DNA of 64,000 nucleotides from [Zimmermannella] alba NBRC 15616 (GCF_001570905.1 NZ_BCSO01000011.1:19982-83981); one strand, 5' to 3'; positions 34,377 through 44,760 are shown, counted from the first letter of the stretch. Notes: generated from the letters alone by a model not told the origin. Numbers and translations are program-made.

Positions 34377-35582
34377 CTAGCGCCGGTCACTCGTCGATTC
34401 GACGTTCGCGCCGCGTACCCACTCCGCACGCTCCCAGCTCGGTTGCTCGGCACGTACGGGCGGGAGCTCACCGAGTCGTTCAATGAGCTGCTCGGCAAGG
34501 CGAACGGCATCCTCAAGCGCTTCGTGGGGCGTGCGTCCGGGGCCGTAGCCGACGAAGGCAATGCGGCGATCCTTGCGCGACCACCCCTCCTGCACGCGAG
34601 CAGTTCCGCCTGCTTCGCGCAGGTGGAGCGGAGCGAGATGCCGCACAGTTTCACGGAATCCCGTTGCCCAGAGCACTGCATCGATGCGTTCTTCGCTGCC
34701 ATTGGCGAAGCGAACACCGCCGGGGATCAGTCGCTCGATGGGGCCGCGCGAGGCCAGGAACCCGCTGCGAACGAGGTCGTGGATGCCGCGAGTGAGCGGG
34801 ATGCCGACGAGGCTCACATCCGAAGGGAACGCCGCGCCCCGCTCAAGGAGCTCTTCCGCGCGCGCCCGCGCCTCCTCGTTCGCAGGCACGGCGCGGTCCG
34901 CACGCAGGCCCATGCGGGGAGGCTCGATGAAGTCGGGCGCCCGTCGCGTCGACCAGAGCGTCTCGGGCGCGATCCGCTCGAGGCGACGCAGCACCGCGAG
35001 GGCACTCCGTCCACCGCCAACAACGAGCGGCCGCATCCCGCGGAACTCGTCGAGGCTTTCGAGCGTTGCCACGTGTCGCTGCGGGCCACCGAAGTCGCGC
35101 GTGCCGGGAACCCACGGCACGAAAGGGCTCGCCCAGTGGCCGGTCGCGTTCACGACAATGCGAGCTCGGATGGATCGTTCGTGGGCAAGCTCGCCGGCGC
35201 CGAGTCGATAGTGCACTCGCAGCGCCTGCTCACGCGGCACCGATTCGACGCGCTCGACCTTGGCGGGACGCATAACGAAGAGTTCGTAGGCGTCCTCGTA
35301 GCGGCGCCGGAACATGGGGACCGCTTCGCGCGTGGGAGTGTCGGGGTCGAGGCGGCGGTATTCGAGGCCGAGCTCGGCCATCCCGGGAAGCTCGATGACT
35401 TCGGCCGAGCGGCCGATCGTGGCGAAGTCCCAGCCGCGTTGCCAGCTGCCGCCGGGCGCCGTTTCAGCATCCAGCACGATGAAGTCTTCGAAGGGGGCGA
35501 GCCCGAGCGCCTTGAGCGTGTAGGCCGCCGTCAGACCCGCGGTGCCAGCCCCGATGACGACGATGTCGATTTCGTCTCGCAC
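34377..35582 (-). CDS. FAD-dependent oxidoreductase (flavin monooxygenase-like)
   Basis: 401 residues from the GTG at 35582, with AAGGAG upstream. The FAD Rossmann motif is VVIGAGTAGLTAAYTL at the N-terminus, then LDAETAPGGSWQRGW. A second nucleotide-binding site is PLVVGGGRSALAVLRRL, with the family ATG motif in LWATGFRETVRH. This layout matches flavin-containing monooxygenase/YpdA-like enzymes of about 350-400 residues that use NAD(P)H. The substrate is unknown. It is monocistronic and convergent with crcB. Confidence 0.85.
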   Translation of the reverse strand: MRDEIDIVVIGAGTAGLTAAYTLKALGLAPFEDFIVLDAETAPGGSWQRGWDFATIGRSAEVIELPGMAELGLEYRRLDPDTPTREAVPMFRRRYEDAYELFVMRPAKVERVESVPREQALRVHYRLGAGELAHERSIRARIVVNATGHWASPFVPWVPGTRDFGGPQRHVATLESLDEFRGMRPLVVGGGRSALAVLRRLERIAPETLWSTRRAPDFIEPPRMGLRADRAVPANEEARARAEELLERGAAFPSDVSLVGIPLTRGIHDLVRSGFLASRGPIERLIPGGVRFANGSEERIDAVLWATGFRETVRHLAPLHLREAGGTARVQEGWSRKDRRIAFVGYGPGRTPHEALEDAVRLAEQLIERLGELPPVRAEQPSWERAEWVRGANVESTSDRR

Positions 35583-35912
35583 GGGGACTCCTTCATTGAG
35601 CTGGGCGGTTGCATGCCATGGACTCGTGGGAGCACCGGGGACACGCTGTAGGCATGTTCAGTCTACGGAGCGGGGGCTTTGAGATTCCGGATGCGAGGCG
35701 CTGGATGACCTCGTGGCACGGCGTGCTGTGAGCCATCGCGGCGGCTGGGCCGTGTTCGCTCAGAGCGGGAGAAGTGCCGCCCATCTGGCATCCTGCACCC
35801 CACCGGAGGGGTGGGTCATGGTAGGCTATCTCGAGAATTTTTGTCCATAGCCGGACCTGCCGCTTGATGTTGAGATCGCGTGGGTCATCTTCGAGTCATA
35901 AGGGGGTTACGC
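35583..35912. other. 330-bp intergenic region before the DUF3073 gene
   Basis: I see no credible gene here. A TAGGCT box (35822-35827) within GGTAGGCTATC could be the -10 of the downstream DUF3073 promoter, but no matching -35 was found. A short AT-rich run (GAATTTTTGTCC) follows. CCACCGGAGGGGTGG just upstream is a small inverted repeat. Confidence 0.35.
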
Positions 35913-36128
35913 ATGGGGCGTGGCCGTCAGAAGGCGAAGCACACCAAGGTCGCTCGCGAGCTGAAGTACTCCGTTCCGGAGACGAACTACGACCAGCTCG
36001 AGCGTGAGCTGGCCGGTGCTCGTCAGCAGCAGGATGCTCCCGCCGACGAGATCTCGAAGTGGGCTGAGTACCTCGACGAGGACGATTACGACGACTACGA
36101 GGGTTCTGCTCAGCAGAAGCTCGCCTAG
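35913..36128 (+). CDS. DUF3073 protein
   Basis: 71 residues from the ATG at 35913, preceded by AGGGGG. It is a short charged protein with the conserved start MGRGRQKAKHTKVARELKY and an acidic C-terminal half (AEYLDEDDYDDYEG). DUF3073 is a small actinobacterial family of unknown function, often found next to purM, as here (purM is 0.8 kb away). The basic head and acidic tail suggest a nucleic-acid or protein-binding role, but no function is known. Confidence 0.9.
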   Translation: MGRGRQKAKHTKVARELKYSVPETNYDQLERELAGARQQQDAPADEISKWAEYLDEDDYDDYEGSAQQKLA

Positions 36129-36139
36129 TTTCCGCTCGC

Positions 36140-36514
36140 ATGGACGGCTTGCAGGCTCCGCCCGTCATGTCGGCGGTGGTCACCGCTGCGATTTTGGTGA
36201 TCGGGAATAGCCTCGTCATCCTGCAGATCTGGCTCGCGAAGCGCGGAGTCTTGCCCGTGGGTGGATTCGCTGGCTTGCGCACGCCCGCAACGAATCGTTC
36301 CCAGGATGCGTGGGAGGCGGGCCATGAGGCCGCGTTCCCGTGGTCGCTTGTCGTGAATGGTATCGCCGTCGTTTCCGCCGCCGCGACGCTCGTCGTGCGC
36401 GAGACGCCGCTGAGCTACCTCATCGTGATTGGCCTTGCCGTGCTGGCCTCCCTCGTCGGCACGGTCGGCGCCATGATCCTCGCGCACCGCGCCGCAAAGC
36501 GCACCCTCCGCTAG
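36140..36514 (+). CDS. SdpI/YhfL-family small membrane protein
   Basis: 124 residues with three membrane segments (about 12-32, 68-87 and 94-114). The cytoplasmic loop has GLRTPATNRSQDAWEAGHEAA, the hallmark of the SdpI family C-terminal domain. The SdpI prototype gives immunity to a secreted toxin in Bacillus; short versions like this have no demonstrated role. The start at 36140 lacks a clear ribosome-binding site. It lies 11 bp after the DUF3073 gene and may share its transcript. Confidence 0.75.
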   Translation: MDGLQAPPVMSAVVTAAILVIGNSLVILQIWLAKRGVLPVGGFAGLRTPATNRSQDAWEAGHEAAFPWSLVVNGIAVVSAAATLVVRETPLSYLIVIGLAVLASLVGTVGAMILAHRAAKRTLR

Positions 36515-36607
36515 CCCGCAGCGCGGCATCCCGGCGTCCGTGACCGCTGCCTTACCTCGAAACGTCACGGTGTCCGCCACCGTTTCGGACATCTGCCACC
36601 GTTTATT

Positions 36608-36677
36608 CGATGGCGAACGTCCGTTTCGATGGCGAGCGTCCGTTTCGATGGCGAACGTCCGTTTCGATGGCAAACGC
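36608..36677. repeat. 19-bp tandem repeat, about 3.7 copies
   Basis: The unit CGATGGCGAACGTCCGTTT occurs at 36608-36626, 36627-36645 (one change), 36646-36664 and partly at 36665-36677. Two further CCACCGTTT segments lie just upstream (36587-36604). It sits in the 400-bp gap between the SdpI-like gene and purM, which otherwise holds only the repeats at 36721 and 36821. Confidence 0.8.
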
Positions 36678-36720
36678 TGCTAAGGTCGGCCCGCCACAGG
36701 CGCACGCAGCTCAGGGGTGA

Positions 36721-36801
36721 GGTGGTCGAGATCTCGATACACGGGCCTGCGGCCCGCACTCGATCCGGCGGTGCGCGCGAAGCGCGTGTATCGAGACCAC
36801 C
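36721..36801. repeat. CTCGATAC-family repeat with inverted ends
   Basis: Starts GGTGGTCGAGATCTCGATAC and ends GTGTATCGAGACCACC, so the two ends are inverted repeats of each other, with GC-rich minor hairpins inside (GGGCCTGCGGCCC, GCGCGAAGCGCG). It is related to the copies at 17121-17196 and 61617-61661. Confidence 0.65.
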
Positions 36802-36820
36802 GGCGCAAGTTCGCCTGTCC

Positions 36821-36883
36821 GGTTTTCGTCATATGGCGGCTATCCCGCTCCCCACGCGGGATACGCCACATATAGCCGAAACC
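36821..36883. repeat. Long palindrome, subfamily E
   Basis: Arms of about 28 nt (36821-36848 and 36856-36883) with a 7-nt loop and several mismatches. The inner part GGCTATCCCGC/GCGGGATACGCC pairs best, and CATATGGCGG faces CCACATATAG. It lies 30 bp past the purM stop codon. Confidence 0.65.
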
Positions 36884-36913
36884 CGACACGTCTCCGGCGG
36901 GCAGCCCCGCGCG

Positions 36914-38029
36914 CTACGCCGCGTAGTTGCCGACGAGGCGGACGGCGCCGCCGTCGACGCCCTTCGCGCCCTGCTCGAAGCCGGTGAAGTCGCGCGCCTC
37001 GGTCGAGATCGCACCGGCCTCCCACGAGCGGATGCCCGCAGCGTTGAGCGCCGAGGTGACCTGGGAAGCCTGCGCAGCATCCACGATCGCGAACATGCCG
37101 ATACCAAGGTTCCAGGTGCCCTCGGTCGAGGTGAGCTCCGCACCAGCCATGTCGGCAAGCACACGGAACACCGGAGCCGGCGACCAGGCACCGCGGTCAA
37201 GCTCAACCCACGCGCCCTGCGGGAGGACGCGGGCGAGGTTCGCGGCGATACCGCCACCGGTGACGTGGCTCATGGCGTGGAAGGCGCCGCCGAGCGTCTC
37301 GTCGGCGAGGAGCTTCACGAGCGGACCCGTGTAGAGGCGGGTCGGCTCGAGGAGAGCCTCACCCCAGCTCGCGCCGAGCTCAGCCGAGTGGTCCGTGTAC
37401 GAAATGCCGCGGTCAGCGAGGATGCGGCGGATGAGCGAGTAGCCGTTCGAGTGGGGGCCCGACGACTCCATCGCAATGACGACATCTCCGTGCTGGACGC
37501 GCTCAGCGCCGAGCACGCGGTCGGCTTCCACAACACCGGTCGCCGCGCCAGCCACGTCGTAGTCGTCGGGGCCAAGGAGGCCGGGGTGTTCCGCGGTCTC
37601 ACCACCGGTGAGGGCCGTGCCGGTCGCCTCGCAGGCCTCCGCGATACCGCGAACAATGTCGGCAATGCGCTCGGGGACGACCTTGCCGCAGGCAATGTAG
37701 TCCGTCATGAAAAGGGGACGCGCACCCACGACGACGATGTCGTCGACAACCATACCGACAAGGTCCTGGCCGATCGTGTCGTGCTTGTCGATGGCCTGCG
37801 CGATGGCGACCTTCGTGCCGACGCCGTCGGTCGAGGTGGCAAGGAGCGGACGCTTCATCCCGAGCATGGCGGATGCGTCAAACAGGCCAGCGAAACCACC
37901 AACGCCGCCGAGCACCTCCGGACCGTGCGTCTTCACGACGGCCTGCTTCATGAGCGTCACTGCGAGGTCGCCCGCGCGCGTGTCAACACCGGCTGCGGCG
38001 TAAAGGTCGGGCTGCTTCTCTCCGGACAC
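36914..38029 (-). CDS. purM: Phosphoribosylformylglycinamidine cyclo-ligase
   Basis: 371 residues from the GTG at 38029 (AAGGGA upstream). It catalyses the ATP-dependent closure of FGAM to 5-aminoimidazole ribonucleotide, step five of purine synthesis. Signatures are YAAAGVDTRAGD at the N-terminus, STDGVGTKVAIAQ, GQDLVGMVVDDIVVVGARPLF, GGETAEHPG, and SSGPHSNGYSLIRR, with HVTGGGIAANLARVLP in the C-terminal domain. The length is normal. The phosphatase gene ends 33 bp upstream on the same strand, so the two probably share a transcript. Confidence 0.97.
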   Translation of the reverse strand: MSGEKQPDLYAAAGVDTRAGDLAVTLMKQAVVKTHGPEVLGGVGGFAGLFDASAMLGMKRPLLATSTDGVGTKVAIAQAIDKHDTIGQDLVGMVVDDIVVVGARPLFMTDYIACGKVVPERIADIVRGIAEACEATGTALTGGETAEHPGLLGPDDYDVAGAATGVVEADRVLGAERVQHGDVVIAMESSGPHSNGYSLIRRILADRGISYTDHSAELGASWGEALLEPTRLYTGPLVKLLADETLGGAFHAMSHVTGGGIAANLARVLPQGAWVELDRGAWSPAPVFRVLADMAGAELTSTEGTWNLGIGMFAIVDAAQASQVTSALNAAGIRSWEAGAISTEARDFTGFEQGAKGVDGGAVRLVGNYAA

Positions 38030-38062
38030 TCGGATTCCCTTCGTCGTTGGCTGCGCTCCAGC

Positions 38063-38860
38063 CTAGCCGCGCAGGCGTCCCGTGAGCGCGTCGAGCTCCT
38101 GCTCGGTGAGGCCCGCACGCGCGAGCGTTCCCCGCGCGTCGAAACCGTCGAGCTGTTCGGCGACCGCGGATTCGATCGTGAAGCCGCGCTTCGCGAGGTT
38201 CTCTCCAATCCATCCGCTCGGGTCGGGGAACCCCATCCGGCGGAAGAACGGGCGAAGGCCTGCCACCGAGCGCGCGTAGTCCTCGGCGATTGCCTCGCCT
38301 GTCGCGCCCGCGAGCGCGAGCAGCGCAAAACTTGTGAGGCCCGTGCGGTCGCGGCCGACGGCACAGTGGAAGAGCACGGGACCCGGTGCCTGCGCGATCG
38401 TGCGGAGCACCGCGACGACACGGGCCGGATGCTGCTCCATGACGGGACGGAAGAAGCGCGGCGAGCCGAGGCGACCTTCCTCCCGCATCCGCTGCCAAAA
38501 CTCCACGTCGCTCGTGTCATCCAGCGGCACCCGCACCGAAAAGACGCCCTCCGGCATGACAGCTTCCGGGGTCGGCGGGACGCGGTTCGCGTTCGCTTGC
38601 GCCTCCTCGGGGCTCTTCGGCTCGGTGCGCGTCTCGAAACCGTTGCGGAGGTCGAGGACGGTGCCGACGCCCGCCGCCCGCATCTGCTCGAGCCCCTCCT
38701 CGCTCGCATAGCGGAGGTCGGCCGCACGGTAGAGCTGGCCGGTGCGCGTGACACCACCATCCACCGTGGGCAGGCCACCCAGATCGCGCCCGTTGTAGAA
38801 GCCGTCCCAGGTGATCGTCCGCTCGTCGTCAACGTGAGGTGCTGTGCCGTCCGCGCTCAT
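38063..38860 (-). CDS. Tyrosine/serine phosphatase (Y_phosphatase3-like)
   Basis: 265 residues from the ATG at 38860; the longer frame from 38989 overlaps the purF promoter region and is not preferred. The active-site loop FHCAVGRDRTGLTSF fits the Cys-x5-Arg signature HCxxGxxRT. GFYNGRDLGGLPT and YRAADLRYASEEGLEQM are typical of the tyrosine/lipid phosphatase family PF13350. It could act on phosphotyrosine or phosphoinositide-type substrates; the target is unknown. It lies just upstream of purM on the same strand and is divergent from purF. Confidence 0.88.
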   Translation of the reverse strand: MSADGTAPHVDDERTITWDGFYNGRDLGGLPTVDGGVTRTGQLYRAADLRYASEEGLEQMRAAGVGTVLDLRNGFETRTEPKSPEEAQANANRVPPTPEAVMPEGVFSVRVPLDDTSDVEFWQRMREEGRLGSPRFFRPVMEQHPARVVAVLRTIAQAPGPVLFHCAVGRDRTGLTSFALLALAGATGEAIAEDYARSVAGLRPFFRRMGFPDPSGWIGENLAKRGFTIESAVAEQLDGFDARGTLARAGLTEQELDALTGRLRG

Positions 38861-38978
38861 GCGGCCAGTGTGCCCGAGCAAAGTGGCGGATTCCAGAGGA
38901 TGCTGACACTCCCCAAGCGCGCTCCCCTGTGGAAGAATGGCTGTCTTCCACCAGCGCCCATCTAAGGAGCTAGCTCGC

Positions 38979-40436
38979 GTGTGCGGCATCGTTGGTCACG
39001 TCTCGACCGGACCCGTTAATCAGCAGATCTACGACTCACTGCTCCTGCTGCAGCACCGCGGCCAGGATTCGTCCGGCATCGCGACCGCCGATGGCGAAAC
39101 CTTCCACCTCGTAAAGACAAAAGGCCACGTCCGCGAGGCGTACCGCACGCGCGACATGCGCAACCTCACGGGCAACATGGGCCTCGGTCACGTGCGCTAC
39201 GCGACGGCTGGTTCGGCGAACAACGTGGATGAGGTGCAGCCGTTCTACGTGAACGCCCCGTACGGCATCATCCTCGTCCACAACGGCAACCTCACGAACA
39301 CGCGCGAGCTCTCGGACGAGCTCTACCGCATCGACCGACGTCACTTGAACTCGGAGTCCGACACGGAGCTCCTGCTCAATGTGCTCGCGAACGAGCTCCA
39401 GTCGCGCCTCCCGGGCGACGAGCTCACGCCGGACACGATCTTTGACTCGATCACGGGCCTCCACGACCGCGTTGAGGGCTCGTACGCCTCGATCGCGCTC
39501 ATTTCGGGCCTCGGCATGGTCGCCTTCCGCGACCCCTTCGGCATCCGCCCGCTCGTGCTCGGCCGCCGCGAGGGCGAGCACGGCCGCGATGAGTGGGTCG
39601 TCGCCTCGGAGTCGCTCGTGCTCGAGTCCGGCGGCTACGAACTGGTCCGCGATGTCGCACCGGGCGAAGCCATCGTCATCACCGAGTCGGGCGAGCTCTT
39701 CTCGCGCCAGTGCGCGGCATCCACGCGCCTGGCTCCCTGCTCCTTCGAGTTCGTCTACCTTGCCCGCCCCGACTCCGTTATGAACGGCATCTCGGTGTAC
39801 GAGTCGCGCCTTCGTATGGGCCGCAAGCTCGCAGAGAAGGCACGCCGCGAGCTCACCGCGGGCGGCATCGACGTGCTCATGCCGATCCCGGACTCCGCTC
39901 GCCCCTCGGCAATGGAGATGGCGCAGGTGCTCGGCATCCCCTACCGCGAAGGCTTCTACAAGAACCGCTACGTCGGCCGAACCTTCATCATGCCCGGGCA
40001 GAAGGTGCGCAAGAAGTCGGTGCGCCAGAAGCTCAACGCGCTCGGCACCGAGTTCAAGGGCAAGAACGTGCTCCTCGTTGACGACTCGATCGTGCGCGGC
40101 ACGACCTCGAAGGAGATCGTCGAGATGGCGCGCATGGCAGGCGCCAAGTCGGTGACCTTCGCTTCGGCAGCGCCGGCGGTGCGCCACCCGCACGTGTACG
40201 GCATCAACATGCCGACGCGCGCCGAGCTCGTCGCGAACGGCCGCTCGACGGAAGAGGTTGCGGCTGCAATCGGTGCGAACCGCCTCATCTACCAGGACGT
40301 CGACGACCTCAAGGACGCCATCATCGGCGGGACCGACATCACCGAGCTCGACCTGTCGTGCTTCACGGGCGAATACGTGACCGGCACGGTGACGGCCGAG
40401 TACCTCGCATGGCTTGAGGCGAACCGCACGAGCTAA
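38979..40436 (+). CDS. purF: Amidophosphoribosyltransferase
   Basis: 485 residues from the GTG at 38979. This start places Cys as the second codon (V-CGIVGHVS), so that after initiator removal Cys is the N-terminal nucleophile of the class II glutamine amidotransferase domain; AAGGAG lies 10 nt upstream. The GATase half has LLLQHRGQDSSGI and LGHVRYATAG. The PRTase half has the PRPP loop LLVDDSIVRGTTSKE. It makes 5-phosphoribosylamine from PRPP and glutamine, the first committed step of purine synthesis. It converges with the agmatine deiminase gene with a 4-bp overlap of the 3' ends. Confidence 0.97.
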   Translation: MCGIVGHVSTGPVNQQIYDSLLLLQHRGQDSSGIATADGETFHLVKTKGHVREAYRTRDMRNLTGNMGLGHVRYATAGSANNVDEVQPFYVNAPYGIILVHNGNLTNTRELSDELYRIDRRHLNSESDTELLLNVLANELQSRLPGDELTPDTIFDSITGLHDRVEGSYASIALISGLGMVAFRDPFGIRPLVLGRREGEHGRDEWVVASESLVLESGGYELVRDVAPGEAIVITESGELFSRQCAASTRLAPCSFEFVYLARPDSVMNGISVYESRLRMGRKLAEKARRELTAGGIDVLMPIPDSARPSAMEMAQVLGIPYREGFYKNRYVGRTFIMPGQKVRKKSVRQKLNALGTEFKGKNVLLVDDSIVRGTTSKEIVEMARMAGAKSVTFASAAPAVRHPHVYGINMPTRAELVANGRSTEEVAAAIGANRLIYQDVDDLKDAIIGGTDITELDLSCFTGEYVTGTVTAEYLAWLEANRTS

Positions 40437-41491
40437 TTCACGGCCAGTCGCTGACCGAGGGCTGGCTGCTGCTGCGTGATGCAGTGGATGCCGCCACCGC
40501 GCGCGTAGAGCGGCCGCGCATCCACCGCGAGAATCTCTCGCCCCGGGTAGGCAGCTGCGAGCACCTCGCGCGCCGCAGCATCGGCCGGGTCGTCAAAGGC
40601 GCAGGAGATGACGGCTCCGTTGCACACGAGGTGGTTCACGTAGGAGTAATCAACCCAGCCTTCGCTGTCTTCGAGGATGTGCGGGGCGGGCAGCGAGATG
40701 ACCTCGAGCGGGTTGCCATCGACGTCGCGCGCCTCAGCGAGGAGCTCCCGCAGCTCGCGCGTGAGGGCGTAGTCGGGATGCGCCGGATGACGCTGCTCGT
40801 GGAGCAGCACGCGACATGGTGACGGGAATGCGGCGACAATGTCGACGTGGCCGCGCGTCCCAAACTCCTGGGAGTCGCGCCAGAGCCCGCGCGGGAGCCA
40901 GATGGCGAGGCGAGCGCCGATCGTCCGCAGCATTTCGGCTTCCACCTCGGCGTGCGTGAGCTCGGGGTTTCGTCCTTCGCCAAGCTGCACGCTTTCGGTG
41001 AGGAGCACTGTGCCGCGGCCATCGACGTGAATGCCTCCGCCCTCGTTAACCAACGGAGAATCGATGCGCGTCGCTCCAGCGGCCTCGGCGACGAGCGCGC
41101 CGATCTTCGCGTCACGTTCCCAGCGGGCCCACGATTGCACTCCCCAGCCGTTGAAGATCCAGTTCACAGCCCCGAGCTCGCGAGCGCCATCCTCGCGAGT
41201 GCGGGTGACGAACGTCGGACCGATATCGCGCATCCACGCGTCATCAAGTGGCGCCTCGAGGAACTCGATCTGGCCGTCAAGGAGTCGACGCGCGATTGGC
41301 AGATCGTCAGGTTCGATGACCATCGTGAGCGGCTCGCACTGCGCGATGGCGTTGGCAACCGCCGCCCACGTGTCCCGTGCTTCATTCGCATCCGCAGATG
41401 TCTCACCCAGCGTGTAGCCGCCGGAGGGCCATGCCATCCAGCAACGCTCGTGTTGATCGCCCTCGTGTGGCATGAACCATGATTCACTCAT
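40433..41491 (-). CDS. aguA: Agmatine deiminase family protein
   Basis: 352 residues from the ATG at 41491 (AAGGGA upstream). The guanidine-modifying fold is shown by CWMAWPSGGY, DDAWMRDIGPTFV, NWIFNGWG, NEGGGIHVDGRGTVLLTE, HVDIVAAF and the catalytic-Cys segment YARGGGIHCITQQQP. It would hydrolyse agmatine to N-carbamoylputrescine and ammonia, a polyamine or nitrogen-salvage step. Peptidyl-arginine deiminase-like specificity cannot be excluded from sequence. It may be co-transcribed with the membrane protein and sterol-carrier genes upstream (gaps of 57 and 83 bp). Confidence 0.85.
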   Translation of the reverse strand: MSESWFMPHEGDQHERCWMAWPSGGYTLGETSADANEARDTWAAVANAIAQCEPLTMVIEPDDLPIARRLLDGQIEFLEAPLDDAWMRDIGPTFVTRTREDGARELGAVNWIFNGWGVQSWARWERDAKIGALVAEAAGATRIDSPLVNEGGGIHVDGRGTVLLTESVQLGEGRNPELTHAEVEAEMLRTIGARLAIWLPRGLWRDSQEFGTRGHVDIVAAFPSPCRVLLHEQRHPAHPDYALTRELRELLAEARDVDGNPLEVISLPAPHILEDSEGWVDYSYVNHLVCNGAVISCAFDDPADAAAREVLAAAYPGREILAVDARPLYARGGGIHCITQQQPALGQRLAVN

Positions 41492-41548
41492 GGGCGTCCC
41501 TTCGTACGTCGTTGTACTTCGTTGTTCCACCGCTGTGGTGCGGCGGGT

Positions 41549-41968
41549 TTAGGAGATGGTGTCGCGGTCCGCGTGCAGCGGCTCATCCGCGGCGCCGCGA
41601 CGCAGCACGACCTTCTCGCCGCGGCCGCGACGGCCGAGGAACGAGCCAAGAAGGCCGAGGACGCCGACACCAATCGGCACGAGGAAGAGGGCGAGGAAGC
41701 CGAAAACCTGACCGGTCGTGTACTGCTCGCCGTTCGGGCCGGGCTGGCCGGGGAACGCGAAGGTGAGGATCATCGCGAGGATGAGGCCCGCGAGCGCACC
41801 GAGCACGAGGAACACCTCGATGCGCGGGACCCGGCGGATGATGGCCTCCTGTTCGGTGACCTCGTCGGCGGCTGGATCGTCGAGACCGAGGTCGACACGC
41901 TCGGCGCGCTCCTCAAGCTCCTCAGCAGCGCTCGTGCGGGCGAGGGGGTCCATCTCGTGCTCAGCCAT
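41549..41968 (-). CDS. Small membrane protein with two helices
   Basis: 139 residues from the ATG at 41968; an ATG at 41977 is also possible. The N-terminal third is acidic and Glu-rich (SAAEELEERAERVDLG). Two hydrophobic segments follow (about 49-70 and 88-110), joined by an FPGQPGPNGEQYTTGQ loop, and the C-terminus is basic (GRRGRGEKVVLRRG). I do not recognise a named family. It sits between the sterol-carrier and agmatine deiminase genes on the same strand. Confidence 0.7.
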   Translation of the reverse strand: MAEHEMDPLARTSAAEELEERAERVDLGLDDPAADEVTEQEAIIRRVPRIEVFLVLGALAGLILAMILTFAFPGQPGPNGEQYTTGQVFGFLALFLVPIGVGVLGLLGSFLGRRGRGEKVVLRRGAADEPLHADRDTIS

Positions 41969-42051
41969 GCCGTCCATTCTCTCGAGCTTTTGCGAGCAGC
42001 CTCGGATTTCACCGGTGTCGGATGCGGAGGCTGCCCCTGCGGGCTCGGAGG

Positions 42052-42444
42052 CTAGGCGTTCACACGGATAAGCGGCAGGAAGCGTGCGACCTCGTCCGCG
42101 CGTGTCCCCGAGGCATGAATCCGCCCTGCCTCGACGAGCTCGTGCCACGTCTCGATGCCGCACGCGATCGCGACCCAGCTCGAAGCGTCCATCTCCACAA
42201 CGTTCGGCGGCGTGCCGCGGGTGTGGCCAGGACCCTCAATGCACTGCACGGCACCAAAGGGCGGGATGCGCACCTCAACGCTCGCACCCGGGGCGCGATC
42301 GCTCAGCGCCTGCAGCAGATATCGAACTGCAGTAGCACGCGTGGTTCGAGACAGCGCCGAGGTATCCGCCTTCTCGCCCACAACGGCGGCGAACTCGCGC
42401 GCCGTCTGGAGTCCTACCGCCTCATCAATTCGCGCTCGAGCCAT
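42052..42444 (-). CDS. Sterol carrier-like protein
   Basis: 130 residues from the ATG at 42444. A longer minus-strand frame that continues across purD is antisense shadow. The C-terminal half has ASVEVRIPPFGAVQCIEGPG, PNVVEMDASSWVAIACG and RADEVARFLPL, the layout of actinobacterial SCP2-like domains; the N-terminal half is helical (EAVGLQTAREFAAVVGEK). SCP2 folds bind hydrophobic ligands, but no ligand is known here. It is divergent from purD, sharing a 57-bp gap. Confidence 0.78.
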   Translation of the reverse strand: MARARIDEAVGLQTAREFAAVVGEKADTSALSRTTRATAVRYLLQALSDRAPGASVEVRIPPFGAVQCIEGPGHTRGTPPNVVEMDASSWVAIACGIETWHELVEAGRIHASGTRADEVARFLPLIRVNA

Positions 42445-42501
42445 ATCCCAAATTGTGACATGAGTGCCCCTCAGGCGGCTGTCGCCGGTATTCTGCAAGG
42501 C

Positions 42502-43800
<1,299 letters not shown>

Positions 43801-43803
43801 GCC

Positions 43804-44736
43804 ATGTCGGAGTCGGGATCGGGATTCGGTCAGAGCGCCGTCACGAAGGACGCTGCCCCGGAGCTTCCGGGCTGGCGTCACGTCTACACGGGCAAGGTCC
43901 GTGAGGTCTACGAGGGTGCGGATGACGCATCCGTGCTCCTCGTCGTCGCAAGCGACCGTGTAAGCGCCTTCGACCACATCCTCTCCCCCGCGATCCCGGG
44001 CAAGGGTGCGATGCTCACGCGCCTCACCCGCTTCTGGCTCGCGAAGCTTGCGGATGGACTCGGCATCCCGAACCACCTCCGTGAGCCCGAGGGCTGGGAT
44101 GCTGAACTCCCCGCCGACATTGCGGCCCGATCGATGCGGGTTGCCCGCCTCAACATGCTCCAGATCGAGTGCGTCGTGCGCGGCTACCTCACGGGTTCGG
44201 GCTTTAAGGAGTACCAGCAGCAGGGCACGGTGTGCGGCATCGAGCTCCCCGAGGGCCTTCAGGACGGCGACAAGCTGCCGGAGCCGCTCTACACGCCGGC
44301 GTTCAAGGCCGAGCAGGGCGAGCACGACGAAAACATTTCCTTCGAGCGCACGGTTGAGCTCGTGGGCACGGAGCAGGCCGAGGCGCTGCGCAAGCACTCG
44401 CTCGAGCTCTTCGCGCAGGCGTCCGCTGTGGCAGAGGCGCGCGGGCTCATCCTCGCGGACACGAAGCTCGAGTTCGGTCTCGACCCGGCAACGGGTGAGC
44501 TGATGCTCGCCGACGAGGTGCTCACGAGCGACTCCTCGCGCTACTGGGACGGCCACGTCTACGCCGACACCTCGCTGCCGATGGCGGAGCGTCTCGCGTC
44601 CTTCGACAAGCAGATCGTGCGCAACTGGCTCAAGGAGCACTGGGATGGCGAAGGCGTGCCGCCGGAGCTCCCCGCACACATCGTCGAGGCCGTGCAGGCC
44701 CGCTACGCCGAGCTGTTCGAGCGGCTCGGGGTTTAG
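43804..44736 (+). CDS. purC: SAICAR synthetase
   Basis: 310 residues, the longer actinobacterial/fungal-type form. It condenses CAIR with aspartate using ATP (step eight). Signatures are HVYTGKVREVYEG, VASDRVSAFDHILSP, ECVVRGYLTGSGFKEYQ, LPEPLYTPAFKA, and LADTKLEFGLD with the C-terminal DEVLTSDSSRYWD. It is coupled to purD by a 3-bp gap. A long palindrome lies 24 bp past its stop. Confidence 0.96.
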   Translation: MSESGSGFGQSAVTKDAAPELPGWRHVYTGKVREVYEGADDASVLLVVASDRVSAFDHILSPAIPGKGAMLTRLTRFWLAKLADGLGIPNHLREPEGWDAELPADIAARSMRVARLNMLQIECVVRGYLTGSGFKEYQQQGTVCGIELPEGLQDGDKLPEPLYTPAFKAEQGEHDENISFERTVELVGTEQAEALRKHSLELFAQASAVAEARGLILADTKLEFGLDPATGELMLADEVLTSDSSRYWDGHVYADTSLPMAERLASFDKQIVRNWLKEHWDGEGVPPELPAHIVEAVQARYAELFERLGV

Positions 44737-44760
44737 CGCGGCCGCTCGACCCGGTTCGAC

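Noticed and set aside
36608..36677. CRISPR array
   Set aside because: The 19-bp units are directly adjacent with no unique spacers and no cas genes are present.
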